NCBI RefSeq assembly: GCF_001969265.1
Contig: NZ_CP019304.1
Span: forward strand, 4,774,001-4,838,000
Source of the DNA: Arthrobacter sp. QXT-31
GTDB lineage: Bacteria > Actinomycetota > Actinomycetes > Actinomycetales > Micrococcaceae
DNA: 64,000 bases
Reading direction: 5' to 3'
In this document: positions 35,952 through 44,767 of the stretch, piece after piece
Position numbering within the stretch: position 1 is the first letter of the stretch
Layout: every line of letters begins with the position of its first letter
Made by a program: the position numbers and the translations under genes
Notes under the pieces: model-generated
The model's database searches: none
Told to the model about the DNA's origin: nothing
Seen by the model: the letters and a program-made list of their open reading frames with translations, nothing else

Positions 35952-37202
35952 CTAGGCAGGGACCCCCACCCGGGCCGGGGGCAGCGACGCGGAAGGAACG
36001 CCGTCGCCGTCCTGGCCGTACAGCCAGTCGTTGTACTGGTAGTCGCCGTCCTTCCGGCTCCTGAAGAGCAGGTTCCGCAGGGTGCGGGCCAGCCCCGAGA
36101 CGTGCCAGGATTCGCCCCAGACGCGCGCTGTCCGCTGCACGCGGGCAGTGCGCGCGGCGCGTGCGGAGTTGAAGTTCCTGATGGCGGCGTCCCAGGCGGC
36201 GGGATCGGCGCCCTCCTCCGTGAAGACGGTCCCGAGGCTGGCCTCCTGCAGCACCGCAGCGTCCTCGAGTGCCTGGCAGGCGCCCTGCGCGAGGTACTGG
36301 AGCATCGGGTGCGCGGCGTCGCCCATCAGGACCATCCTGCCGGCCACCCAGTTTTCGATGGGGTCGCGGTCGTACATGGGCCAGCGGATGCCCGTGGCGA
36401 GGTTTTTCAGGGCCTCCCTGACGGCGGGCACACAATCCCTGCACGCTGCCTCGAGCTCGTCCACTCCCCCGTACTGCTCCTCGCCGCGCTCGAAGGAGGC
36501 GGACTTGAAGACTGCAACGGTGTTGAGCAGCTCCCCCTTCCGCAGCGGGTACTGCACGAGGTGGCAGTCCGGGCCCAGGTAGACAATCACGTCCTCGAGG
36601 TCACCCTGGGGCGTGGCCGCCGTGATGGGAACAGTTCCGCGGTAGGCAACGTACGACGACGACACCGGGCCGTCCTGCGCCACCTCGCTCCGGAGGACCG
36701 ACTTGAGTCCGTCAGCTCCGAGGACGACATCGGCCTCGTAGGTGGACCCGTCCGATGCCCGCGCGGTTGCCCGGCCGTCCACGGTCCTGACAGCCTCGAC
36801 CGTGACGTCGTTGACAAGCCGGACGCCGGCATCCCGGCAGGCGTCGAGCAGGATGCGGTGCAGGTCGCTGCGGTGAATGACCACATAGGGGGCGCCGTAC
36901 CGTTCCTCGAAGCTGCCGCCCAGGGACTGCCGGGTGAGCTCCTCGCCCGTCACGGCGTCCCGGAAGACAAGGTGCCTGGGCCGGACTCCGATCTCAAGCG
37001 CCTTCTCGAGCAGGCCCCAGCGCTTGAGCACGCGGGAGGCATTGGGTGCCATCTGCAGCCCAGCCCCAACTTCGCCGAACTCCGGCGCCCGCTCCAGCAG
37101 CGTGACCTCGGCACCGTTCTCGCGGAGGGCAAGGGCGCCGGCCAGGCCGGCCATGCCGCCGCCGATCACCAGGACATCGGTGGACGGTTTCGGGTTAGAC
37201 AT
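35952..37202 (-). CDS. 3-hydroxybenzoate 6-monooxygenase (FAD)
   Basis: This 416-residue class A flavoprotein monooxygenase has the FAD motif VIGGGMAGLAGALAL at residues 12-26, the second motif VLGADGLKSVLR and the C-terminal GDAAHPMLQYLAQGACQALED. The family includes salicylate and 3-hydroxybenzoate hydroxylases. Because the next genes encode gentisate ring cleavage and the two following steps, para-hydroxylation of 3-hydroxybenzoate to gentisate is the best fit; salicylate 5-hydroxylation is usually done by a different enzyme type. It overlaps the transporter gene by 8 nt. Confidence 0.85.
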   Translation of the reverse strand: MSNPKPSTDVLVIGGGMAGLAGALALRENGAEVTLLERAPEFGEVGAGLQMAPNASRVLKRWGLLEKALEIGVRPRHLVFRDAVTGEELTRQSLGGSFEERYGAPYVVIHRSDLHRILLDACRDAGVRLVNDVTVEAVRTVDGRATARASDGSTYEADVVLGADGLKSVLRSEVAQDGPVSSSYVAYRGTVPITAATPQGDLEDVIVYLGPDCHLVQYPLRKGELLNTVAVFKSASFERGEEQYGGVDELEAACRDCVPAVREALKNLATGIRWPMYDRDPIENWVAGRMVLMGDAAHPMLQYLAQGACQALEDAAVLQEASLGTVFTEEGADPAAWDAAIRNFNSARAARTARVQRTARVWGESWHVSGLARTLRNLLFRSRKDGDYQYNDWLYGQDGDGVPSASLPPARVGVPA

Positions 37203-38502
37203 TATTAACTCCTACAGGGGTTGTAGTTGTGCGGATGGTTTTTGCGCCGACGGCCAGGAGCAGGAGGGCTGCAGCCGCGGCGGCCCCGGCGAATGCCAGG
37301 AAGTTGGAGTTGACGCCCAGCCCGGCTGCCAGCAGCAGGCCGCCGGCCTGGGGTGCGGCCACCGCGCCGATCCGGCCCACGCCGAGGGCCCAGCCAAGGG
37401 CGGTCCCCCGCAGGTGGGCAGGGTAGTGGCTGGCGACGGCGGCGATCACCAGGCACTGCGTCCCGTGCGTTCCGACGCCGGCCAGCACCAGCATCAGGTA
37501 CACCACGGTGACCGGGGGTCCGGTTACGAGCACCAGGAGCGCGAGGGCGGCGACGGTGGCCGCGGCAACCGCCGTCGGGACAGGGCCGAAGCGGGTCCCG
37601 GCCCAGGCCGTGGCCACGGACCCGACGACGGCCCCAAGATTCAGTGCCAGTGCGAACGTCAGCGCCGAACCGAGGTTGTAGCCGGCCAGCTGCATCAGGT
37701 TGGGCAGCCAGGTGCCCAGCCCGTACCAGGCAAAGAGGGTCACGAGGGTGGCCACCGCATAAAGCACGCTCACGCCCAGGTAGGGTGCCCGGAGCAGCGA
37801 ACCGAAACCTGCGCGCCCGCTTTCCGGCGCTGTGGGTCCGGTGCGTGTACCGGCGGCCGGCGGCAGGGTCTCCGGCAGGTAGCGCAGCCCCAGCGGAATC
37901 ACCACTGCCAACGCCAGCACCGCGACGAGGAACATGACGGGCCAGCCGAAGGCCGGGATCAGCGGTATGCCAACCAGTGCGGCCAGTGATCCGCCAATCG
38001 GCACGCCGGACATCATCAGGGTGGCGATGGTGGACCGCCACTTGGCGGGCACGAGTTCGGCCACGAGGGCGTTGGCCGAGGGCACCAGCCCACCGAGGCC
38101 GATGCCGGCCAGCAGCCGCAGGGCACCGAAGACGTAGGCATTCGGGGCAAAGGCGCACAGGATGGTGAAGACCGAAAACAGCACGGAGCAGCCGAGGATG
38201 GTCCGGCGGCGGCCCCAGGTGTCGGCCATCCGGCCCGCGAAGACGGCGCCGATCATCATGCCGGCGAAGGCCATGGATCCGACCGTTCCGGCGGTGGCCT
38301 TCGTCAGGCCCCAGCCGGTCTCGCTGATAAGGGCGGACTGGACGGTCCCGTAGACGATGAGGTCGTAGCCGTCGAAGACCACCAGCAGCCAGCAGACGAG
38401 CACGGCCATGGCGGACTTCCTGGAAAACTTGGGCGGCGGTGGCACGGACGCTGCTCCGGGCGTGGACCGCTCCGGCGCTGCAGCGGAAGGTGTGTGATTC
38501 AT
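37195..38502 (-). CDS. MFS aromatic acid:H+ symporter (AAHS family)
   Basis: This 435-residue protein has about twelve membrane segments and the AAHS signatures LLVVFDGYDLIVYGTV in the first helix and GRMADTWGRRRTI in loop 2-3. A long Pro/Ala-rich N-terminal tail of about 30 residues precedes the first helix. It most likely imports 3-hydroxybenzoate or gentisate. ATG 38502 follows GGTGGC; the frame is open further upstream but that part is a reverse face of the regulator gene. It is divergent from iclR, which probably controls it. Confidence 0.9.
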   Translation of the reverse strand: MNHTPSAAAPERSTPGAASVPPPPKFSRKSAMAVLVCWLLVVFDGYDLIVYGTVQSALISETGWGLTKATAGTVGSMAFAGMMIGAVFAGRMADTWGRRRTILGCSVLFSVFTILCAFAPNAYVFGALRLLAGIGLGGLVPSANALVAELVPAKWRSTIATLMMSGVPIGGSLAALVGIPLIPAFGWPVMFLVAVLALAVVIPLGLRYLPETLPPAAGTRTGPTAPESGRAGFGSLLRAPYLGVSVLYAVATLVTLFAWYGLGTWLPNLMQLAGYNLGSALTFALALNLGAVVGSVATAWAGTRFGPVPTAVAAATVAALALLVLVTGPPVTVVYLMLVLAGVGTHGTQCLVIAAVASHYPAHLRGTALGWALGVGRIGAVAAPQAGGLLLAAGLGVNSNFLAFAGAAAAAALLLLAVGAKTIRTTTTPVGVNNV

Positions 38503-38539
38503 GCCACCAACTTTCACTGGCGACGCGTCTGCCTTCCAA

Positions 38540-38545
38540 TAGAAT
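38540..38545 (+). promoter_or_regulatory. -10 element TAGAAT of the iclR gene, leaderless spacing
   Basis: TAGAAT is followed by 6 nt and ATG 38552. The 49-nt divergent gap around it (38503-38551) is the natural site for IclR binding to both promoters. Confidence 0.55.
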
Positions 38546-38551
38546 TCTGTC

Positions 38552-39379
38552 ATGCAGAACTTGCCGCTCCGGAAGAAGCCCACGTACTCCATCGAGGCGG
38601 TGGACAATGCGCTGCAGCTGCTGCAGCTGTTGCGGGACGGCGGCAGCCTGCGGCTCAAGGACGCGGCGGACGAGCTGGGGGTCGCCCCGTCCACCGCCCA
38701 CCGGCTGCTGGCCATGCTGGTGTATCGGGGCTTCGCGGTGCAGGACGAAACCCGCCGCTACGTTCCGGGGCCGGCGATGGGGGCGGGTCCGGCCGGCGTT
38801 CCGTGGACCCGCCTGCTGCGGAATGTGGCCCGGCCGCACATGGAACTGCTGAGTTCGCGCCTCAATGAGACCGTGAACCTCATGATCCGGGTGGGCACCA
38901 AGGTCCGGTTCCTGGAGACTGTGGAGGGCACCAGCACCCTGCGCGTCGGCGACAGGCAGGGCACCGTGCTGCCGGCGAACAAGGCGTCGGGCGGCAAGGC
39001 GATGCTGGCCGAGCTGGAGCCTGCGATGGTTGAGCAGCTGTTCCGGAGCCAGAACGCGGAGATCGGCGGCGACAGCATTCCCGACGCCGAGTACCCGGCC
39101 TTCCTGCGGGAACTGGAATCGGTCCGCAGCAATGGCTTCGCCGCCAACTTCGAGGGAACAGAGGAAGGCATCAGCGCGCTGGGCATGGCCCTGCACAACG
39201 GGAAGGGTGAGGTGGTGGGTGCCATCAGCGTGGCCACGCCGGTCACCAGGTTCCGTGCGGTGTTCGACGCCGGACTGGTGCAGGCAATGGTCGAAATGCG
39301 CCGGCAGCTGGAGATCGACATCGCCGCCAACCCCGCGGAGCCAACTGGCGCAGATCACGCAAGTAGCTCGCAGTTGTAG
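38552..39379 (+). CDS. IclR-family transcriptional regulator of the hydroxybenzoate/gentisate genes
   Basis: This 275-residue protein has an N-terminal winged helix-turn-helix (LRLKDAADELGVAPSTAHRL, residues 34-53) and an IclR effector domain with the usual GKAMLAEL and NFEGTEEGISALGMAL blocks. Such regulators often bind the pathway substrate. It lies between the divergent monooxygenase-transporter pair and the gentisate dioxygenase operon, so it probably controls both. Its stop codon lies inside the left arm of an 18-bp inverted repeat. Confidence 0.9.
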   Translation: MQNLPLRKKPTYSIEAVDNALQLLQLLRDGGSLRLKDAADELGVAPSTAHRLLAMLVYRGFAVQDETRRYVPGPAMGAGPAGVPWTRLLRNVARPHMELLSSRLNETVNLMIRVGTKVRFLETVEGTSTLRVGDRQGTVLPANKASGGKAMLAELEPAMVEQLFRSQNAEIGGDSIPDAEYPAFLRELESVRSNGFAANFEGTEEGISALGMALHNGKGEVVGAISVATPVTRFRAVFDAGLVQAMVEMRRQLEIDIAANPAEPTGADHASSSQL

Positions 39380-39414
39380 TCGTTTTGGGCCCTCATAACG
39401 ACTACAACTGCGAG
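39367..39414. repeat. 18-bp perfect inverted repeat spanning the iclR stop codon
   Basis: The arms 39367-39384 and 39397-39414 start CTCGCAGTTG and end CAACTGCGAG, with a 12-nt spacer. The left arm includes the TAG stop of iclR. There is no T-tract. A weaker inverted pair, CGTTTTGGGCC and GGGCCAAAACG (39381, 39421), overlaps it. It may be a factor-independent 3'-end structure, or an operator for the dioxygenase operon that starts 107 nt later. Confidence 0.8.
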
Positions 39415-39521
39415 TCAGTTGGGCCAAAACGTTCTGGAGAGCAGAATAGTCTGGGGGTGGAAGCGGCGCTATCCCTAATCTCGGTTCTACGCCAGACGCA
39501 CCAGAACCCGAGGAGGCCGCC

Positions 39522-40667
39522 GTGTCCATCAGCGCCGAGACCACGACCCACGCATCAGTTGCCGCCGCCCATGCGGCCCCGGAGCCCACGCCCGAGGAAG
39601 CCGCGCAGCTGGAGCAGCTGTACCGGGACTTCAACAGGGAGAACCTGATCCCGCTCTGGACGGAGATCGGTGACCTCATGCCGATGGTTCCCTCGCCGAA
39701 GGCGGTGCCGCATGTGTGGCGCTGGAACGACCTCTACCCCCTGGCTGCCCGCGCCGGGGACCTGGTCCCCGTGGGGCGGGGCGGCGAGCGGCGGGCCATC
39801 GCCCTCGCCAACCCGGGGCTGGGTGGCACGCCCTATGCGACGCCGACGCTGTGGGCCGCCATCCAGTACCTGGGCGCCCGCGAGACCGCGCCCGAGCACC
39901 GGCACTCGCAGAACGCGTTCCGGTTCGTCGTCGAGGGTGAAGGGGTCTGGACCGTGGTGAACGGCGACCCGGTGGCCATGCGCCGGGGAGATTTCCTGTT
40001 GACGCCGGGCTGGAATTTCCACGGCCACCACAACGACACCGACCAGCCGATGGCCTGGATCGACGGCCTGGACATCCCCTTCGTGCACTACGCCGACGCC
40101 GGGTTCTTCGAGTTCGGCACGGAGCGCGTCACCGACGAGGCCACCCCGGATATCTCCCGCTCCGAACGGCTCTGGGCCCACCCCGGCCTCCGCCCCCTCT
40201 CCGGCCTGGACAACACCACCAACTCCCCCATTGCCGCGTACCGCTGGGAGCACACCGACCGGGCGCTGCGCGAGCAGCTGCTGCTGGAGGACGAGGGCCA
40301 CCCGGCCACGGTCAGCCAGGGCCATGCCGCGATCCGCTACTCCAACCCGACGACCGGCGGGGATGTCATGCCCACCATCCGCGCCGAGTTCCACCGGCTC
40401 CGCGCCGGCGCCGCGACCCAGGGCCTCCGGGAGGTGGGTTCCAGCGTATGGCAGGTCTTCGAGGGCACCGGCAGCGTGGTGCTCAACGGCGAACACAGGG
40501 AGCTCGCCAAGGGCGACCTGTTCGTCGTCCCGTCGTGGCAGGAATGGTCCCTGCAGGCAGACGCCGATTCCCAAACTTCGTTTGACCTGTTCCGATTCAG
40601 CGACGCCCCGATCTTTGAACGGCTGAACTTCAACCGCACCTACACCGAAGGACGCAAGAACGCATGA
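39522..40667 (+). CDS. gtdA: gentisate 1,2-dioxygenase
   Basis: This 381-residue bicupin opens the ring of gentisate to maleylpyruvate using Fe(II). The first cupin holds the metal ligands in EHRHSQNAFRFVVEGEG and the GWNFHGHHND strand; the second, GSSVWQVFEGTGSVVL with FVVPSWQEWS, is degenerate as in the family. The start is GTG at 39522, with AGGAGG 5 nt upstream. It is the first gene of a three-gene operon and overlaps the next gene by 4 nt. Confidence 0.92.
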   Translation: MSISAETTTHASVAAAHAAPEPTPEEAAQLEQLYRDFNRENLIPLWTEIGDLMPMVPSPKAVPHVWRWNDLYPLAARAGDLVPVGRGGERRAIALANPGLGGTPYATPTLWAAIQYLGARETAPEHRHSQNAFRFVVEGEGVWTVVNGDPVAMRRGDFLLTPGWNFHGHHNDTDQPMAWIDGLDIPFVHYADAGFFEFGTERVTDEATPDISRSERLWAHPGLRPLSGLDNTTNSPIAAYRWEHTDRALREQLLLEDEGHPATVSQGHAAIRYSNPTTGGDVMPTIRAEFHRLRAGAATQGLREVGSSVWQVFEGTGSVVLNGEHRELAKGDLFVVPSWQEWSLQADADSQTSFDLFRFSDAPIFERLNFNRTYTEGRKNA

Positions 40668-41500
40668 GACTCCTCACCCTCCGAATTCCCGCTGGCGGGA
40701 AGACAGTACATAAGGCCGTCCGCCAGGACGGCGATACCCTCACCGAGATTCCCGGCTTCGCCGACGTCGGCGAACTGCTCCGCAGCGAAAACTGGGAAGC
40801 CACAGCTAAAGCGGCCAACGGCGCAACGCACGCGCTCGACGGCGCCGACCTTGCCGCCGTCGTACCCGCCCCCGGCAAGATCATCTGCGTGGGCCACAAC
40901 TACCGGAACCACATCAGGGAGATGGGCCGGGACATCCCGGACCACCCCACCCTGTTCGCCAAGTACCAGGAATCCCTGATCGGACCCAACGACGACCTGG
41001 CGCTGCCGCAGGAATCGGACACCGTGGACTGGGAGGCCGAACTCGCCGTCGTCATCGGTAAAAAGGGCCGCCGGATCAGCGAGGCGGACGCCGCGGACCA
41101 CATCGCCGGGTATTCCGTGCTCAACGACATCAGCATGCGCGACTACCAGTTCCGCACGGTGCAGTGGCTGCAGGGCAAGACGTGGGAAAACTCCACCCCC
41201 TTCGGCCCCGCCCTGGTGACCAAGGACGAGTTCACCGTTGGGCCGCTGATGACCTCGGCCGTGGACGGCGAAATCCAGCAGCAGACCCCCACCGGCGACC
41301 TGGTGTTCACACCCGAATACCTGGTCTCCTACATCTCCACCACCATCACGCTGAACCCCGGCGACGTGATCGCCACCGGCACCCCCGGCGGGGTGGGCCA
41401 CGCCCAGGACCCCAAGCGGTACCTGCAGGAAGGCCAGGTCCTGGTGACCACCATCGAGGGCCTGGGCCAGCTGACCAACCGCGTGGTCAAGGAAGCCTGA
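40664..41500 (+). CDS. fumarylpyruvate hydrolase (FAH family)
   Basis: This 278-residue protein belongs to the fumarylacetoacetate hydrolase family. Conserved blocks are GHNYRNHIREMG, the metal-binding WEAELAVVIGKKGRRI and GYSVLNDISMRDYQ, and GKTWENSTPFGP with GTPGGVG. It would split fumarylpyruvate into fumarate and pyruvate, the last step of the gentisate route. Its ATG overlaps the dioxygenase stop (ATGA) and its TGA overlaps the isomerase ATG (TGATG), so all three are translationally coupled. Confidence 0.9.
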   Translation: MRLLTLRIPAGGKTVHKAVRQDGDTLTEIPGFADVGELLRSENWEATAKAANGATHALDGADLAAVVPAPGKIICVGHNYRNHIREMGRDIPDHPTLFAKYQESLIGPNDDLALPQESDTVDWEAELAVVIGKKGRRISEADAADHIAGYSVLNDISMRDYQFRTVQWLQGKTWENSTPFGPALVTKDEFTVGPLMTSAVDGEIQQQTPTGDLVFTPEYLVSYISTTITLNPGDVIATGTPGGVGHAQDPKRYLQEGQVLVTTIEGLGQLTNRVVKEA

Positions 41501-42249
41501 TGGTCGCCCGGCACGACCTCGCCACCGACCCGGGCCTGCAGGAGGAGCTCCTGCAGGCCCGGCGGGGCACCGCGTTCTTCGCCCGCAAGCTCAACGAACT
41601 CACCGATGACGAGCTCGACGGCGGCTCCCTCCTTCCGGGCTGGACGCGCCGCCACGTTGTGGCGCACGTCGGCTACAACGCCAGGGCCATCGCGCGGCTG
41701 GTCGAGTGGGCTGCCACCGGTGTGGAAACGCCCATGTACCCGTCCGTCGAGGTGCGGAACCACGAGATCTCGTTCGGGGCGACGCTGTCACCGACCGCGC
41801 TGCGGAACCTCTTTGACCACTCCGCCGTGCACCTCAGCGTCGAATGGCGCGATCTGCCGGACCGGGGCTGGTCCAACGAGGTGAAGACTGTCCAGGGCCG
41901 GACCGTGCCGGCGTCCGAAACCGTGTGGATGCGCACCCGTGAAGTCTGGATCCACGCCGTCGACCTCGGAAACGGGGCAACCTTCGCCGACATCCCGGAG
42001 CCCGTCCTGGCACGGCTGCTCCGCGACATCACCGGCGCCTGGCACGCCCGCGGCACCGATGCCGGGCTGGTTGTCCGGGTGACGGGCATGGACGGGGCGT
42101 TCGGCGACATCGATGCCCCTAATCCGACGATCATCTCCGGCCCCCTGCCCGCCGTCGTCGAATGGGCGGCAGGCCGTGGCACCGACGGCGTCACCGCGAG
42201 CGAACGGGGCGCCACGGGCGAGGTTCCCGCCGCCCCGAAGTGGATCTGA
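41500..42249 (+). CDS. mycothiol-dependent maleylpyruvate isomerase
   Basis: This 249-residue protein has a DinB-like N-terminal domain with HVVAHVGYNARAI and a C-terminal domain preceded by REVWIHAVDLG. The His and the EVWIH Glu/His pair correspond to the zinc ligands of the Corynebacterium enzyme. It isomerises maleylpyruvate to fumarylpyruvate with mycothiol, the actinobacterial thiol, in place of glutathione. The true start is ATG 41500; the frame upstream is open but overlaps the hydrolase. This completes the pathway from 3-hydroxybenzoate to central metabolism. Confidence 0.9.
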   Translation: MVARHDLATDPGLQEELLQARRGTAFFARKLNELTDDELDGGSLLPGWTRRHVVAHVGYNARAIARLVEWAATGVETPMYPSVEVRNHEISFGATLSPTALRNLFDHSAVHLSVEWRDLPDRGWSNEVKTVQGRTVPASETVWMRTREVWIHAVDLGNGATFADIPEPVLARLLRDITGAWHARGTDAGLVVRVTGMDGAFGDIDAPNPTIISGPLPAVVEWAAGRGTDGVTASERGATGEVPAAPKWI

Positions 42250-42269
42250 GGGCACCCAAATGCCCGGGG

Positions 42270-42275
42270 TAGACT
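42270..42275 (+). promoter_or_regulatory. candidate -10 element TAGACT for the phosphoketolase gene
   Basis: TAGACT lies 42 nt before ATG 42318, giving a leader of about 36 nt that includes a GGAAGG ribosome site. A small GGGCA/TGCCC hairpin lies just upstream after the isomerase stop. Confidence 0.4.
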
Positions 42276-42317
42276 GTGCCCGTCAGCGCGGGAACCGAAC
42301 CGACGGAAGGCACACGA

Positions 42318-44756
42318 ATGGGCATGGCCGAGACAAGCGGGACGATATCGGATGACGAGCTGGATCTCTTCCAGCGCTATTGGAGCGCAGCGAACTACCT
42401 GACGGTGGCGCAGATCTACCTCCAGGAAAATCCGCTGCTCAGGGAGCCGCTGAAGCCGGAGCACATCAAACCGAGGCTGCTGGGGCACTGGGGCACCGGC
42501 CCCGGGCTGTCCCTGATCTACGCCCACCTGAACCGGCTGATCAGGAATACGTCCGCCGAGGTCCTGTTCATCGCCGGACCCGGCCACGGCGGACCGTCCG
42601 TGGTGGCGAACGTCTATCTCGAAGGCACCTACTCGGAGATCTATCCGGACATCAGCCGCGACGCCGAAGGTCTGCGGAAGCTGGCGCGGCAGTTCTCGAC
42701 GCCGGGCGGCGTGGGCAGCCATGTTGGCCCCGCCACCCCCGGTTCCATCCACGAGGGCGGCGAGCTGGGCTATTCGCTGATGCACGCCACCGGAGCCGTG
42801 ATGGACAACCCGGACCTCATCGCCGCCTGCGTGGTGGGCGACGGCGAAGCCGAGACCGGGCCCCTCGCAGCCTCCTGGGCTGCGCCGTTCTTCCTCAACC
42901 CGGCACGGGACGGCGCCGTCCTGCCCATCCTGCACCTCAACGGGGCAAAGATTTCCGGGCCTACCGTCCTGGGACGCCGGCAGGACGAGGACGTCGAGGC
43001 ACTGCTGCATGCCAACGGCTGGGACCCTGTAACCGTCTCCGGCGACCAGCCCGAGAAGGTCCACCACGCCCTGGCCGCCGCCCTCGACGATGCGTATGCC
43101 AGCATCCGGAACATACAGCAGGGTGCCCGGGGTGCCGGTTCCAGTGCCGACGCTGGCTCTGGCGCTGGCGCTGGCTCTGGCGGTAAACGGACGACGGCGG
43201 CCCGCTGGCCGGCGATCATCCTCCGTACACCGAAGGGCTGGACCGGCCCGGAAAGCGTGGACGGCAGCCCGGTGGAGGGAACGTTCCGTTCGCACCAGGT
43301 TCCGCTGTCCGGGGTCCGGGACAACCCGGAGCACCTGGCGCTGCTGGAGCAGTGGATGCGCTCCTACCAGCCTGAAACACTGTTCGACGGCGACGGCCGG
43401 CTGCTGCCCGAACTTGCGGCACTGGCGCCGGAAGGCAAGCTCCGGATGGGGGCGGCGCCCTGGGCCAACGGCCAGCCGTCTGTCCCATTGGAGATTCCCG
43501 ACCTCGCGCAGTACGCGGTGGACCCCGGCCAGCCTGGCTCCACCAGCATCGAAACCACGAAGCCCCTGGGCGAGCTGTTCCGCGACCTCTACAACGGCAC
43601 GGAGGACAATCCCCGGTTCAGGCTTTTCTGCCCGGACGAGACCAACAGCAACAGGCTGGGCGCCGTGTTCGAGGCCACCGACCGTTGCCTCCTGCTGCCG
43701 GGACGCGACGGCGACGACCACATTTCGGCGGACGGCCGCGTCATGGAAGTGCTCTCCGAGCATCTGTGCCAGGGCTGGCTGGAAGGCTACCTGCTCACCG
43801 GCCGGCACGGGTTTTTCGCCAGCTATGAAGCGTTCGCCATGGTCAGCGCCTCGATGACCGTCCAGCACGCCAAGTGGCTGCAGCATGCCCGTGAACTGGA
43901 ATGGCGGTCGCCCGTACCAAGCCTGAACATCCTGCTCACCTCCACGTGCTGGCGCAACGACCACAACGGCTTCAGCCACCAGGGCCCGGGCCTAATCGAC
44001 ACCGTGCTGTCCCTGTCCGGTGAGGTGACCCGGATCTACCTGCCGCCGGACACTAACACGCTCCTGGCCGCCGCAGCACACACCCTCCAGAGCACCGACT
44101 ACGTGAACCTCGTCGTCGTCGACAAGCAGTCCCACCCGCAGTACCTCACGCTCGAGGAGGCCCGCGCGCACGCCGAGGCCGGGGCCTCCCGCTGGGAGTG
44201 GGCCGGCAACGAGGACGGCAACAGCAGTACCGAGCCGGACGTCGTGATCGCCTGCGCCGGGGACATTCCCACCGAGGAGGCACTGGCAGCCGCCTGGCTG
44301 CTGCAGCGCCACGTCCCCGACGCCACAGTGCGCGTGGTGAACGTCATGGATGCCATGGTGCTCCCGCCGCAGGACGTGCACCCGCACGGGCTCGACGACA
44401 GGACGTTCAGTTCGCTGTTCACGGACACGTGTGAAGTGGTGGTGGCATGGCACGGCTACGCCCGCTCCTTCCACCAGCTCCTGCACGGCCGGCCCAACCC
44501 GGAACGGTTCCACGTCCGCGGCTACAGCCAGCAGGGAACCACCACCACGCCGTTCGACATGGTGGTGGTCAACCGCATGAGCCGCTACCACCTCGCGCTG
44601 GAGGCGCTCCGCCGGATGCCGCGGCAGTTTGACGGCGCGGAGGCGCTGGCCGAGCACTGCCACCGGCAACTGGACGCCCACGCCGGGTACATCCGGGAGC
44701 ATTTCGAGGACCTGCCCGAAATCCGAGAGTGGGTCTGGTCCCCACCACGTCCCTAA
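42318..44756 (+). CDS. xfp: phosphoketolase (xylulose 5-phosphate/fructose 6-phosphate)
   Basis: This thiamine-diphosphate enzyme of about 812 residues splits xylulose 5-phosphate or fructose 6-phosphate into acetyl phosphate and an aldose phosphate. Conserved blocks include GPGHGGPSVVANVYLEG, GGVGSHVGPATPGSIHEGG, the ThDP motif GDGEAETGPLAASW, LTSTCWRNDHNGFSHQ and PPDTNTLL. An unusual Gly/Ala/Ser-rich insert (nt 43125-43195) interrupts the end of the N-terminal domain. I choose ATG 42318 because GGAAGG precedes it; GTG 42276 would add 14 residues. Confidence 0.93.
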   Translation: MGMAETSGTISDDELDLFQRYWSAANYLTVAQIYLQENPLLREPLKPEHIKPRLLGHWGTGPGLSLIYAHLNRLIRNTSAEVLFIAGPGHGGPSVVANVYLEGTYSEIYPDISRDAEGLRKLARQFSTPGGVGSHVGPATPGSIHEGGELGYSLMHATGAVMDNPDLIAACVVGDGEAETGPLAASWAAPFFLNPARDGAVLPILHLNGAKISGPTVLGRRQDEDVEALLHANGWDPVTVSGDQPEKVHHALAAALDDAYASIRNIQQGARGAGSSADAGSGAGAGSGGKRTTAARWPAIILRTPKGWTGPESVDGSPVEGTFRSHQVPLSGVRDNPEHLALLEQWMRSYQPETLFDGDGRLLPELAALAPEGKLRMGAAPWANGQPSVPLEIPDLAQYAVDPGQPGSTSIETTKPLGELFRDLYNGTEDNPRFRLFCPDETNSNRLGAVFEATDRCLLLPGRDGDDHISADGRVMEVLSEHLCQGWLEGYLLTGRHGFFASYEAFAMVSASMTVQHAKWLQHARELEWRSPVPSLNILLTSTCWRNDHNGFSHQGPGLIDTVLSLSGEVTRIYLPPDTNTLLAAAAHTLQSTDYVNLVVVDKQSHPQYLTLEEARAHAEAGASRWEWAGNEDGNSSTEPDVVIACAGDIPTEEALAAAWLLQRHVPDATVRVVNVMDAMVLPPQDVHPHGLDDRTFSSLFTDTCEVVVAWHGYARSFHQLLHGRPNPERFHVRGYSQQGTTTTPFDMVVVNRMSRYHLALEALRRMPRQFDGAEALAEHCHRQLDAHAGYIREHFEDLPEIREWVWSPPRP

Positions 44757-44767
44757 ACCCGGGACGG

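Noticed and set aside
37205..39679. 824-residue minus-strand frame
   Set aside because: It crosses the transporter gene in another frame and runs antisense through the iclR gene; no domain seen.
41673..43979. 768-residue minus-strand frame
   Set aside because: It is antisense to the maleylpyruvate isomerase and phosphoketolase genes.
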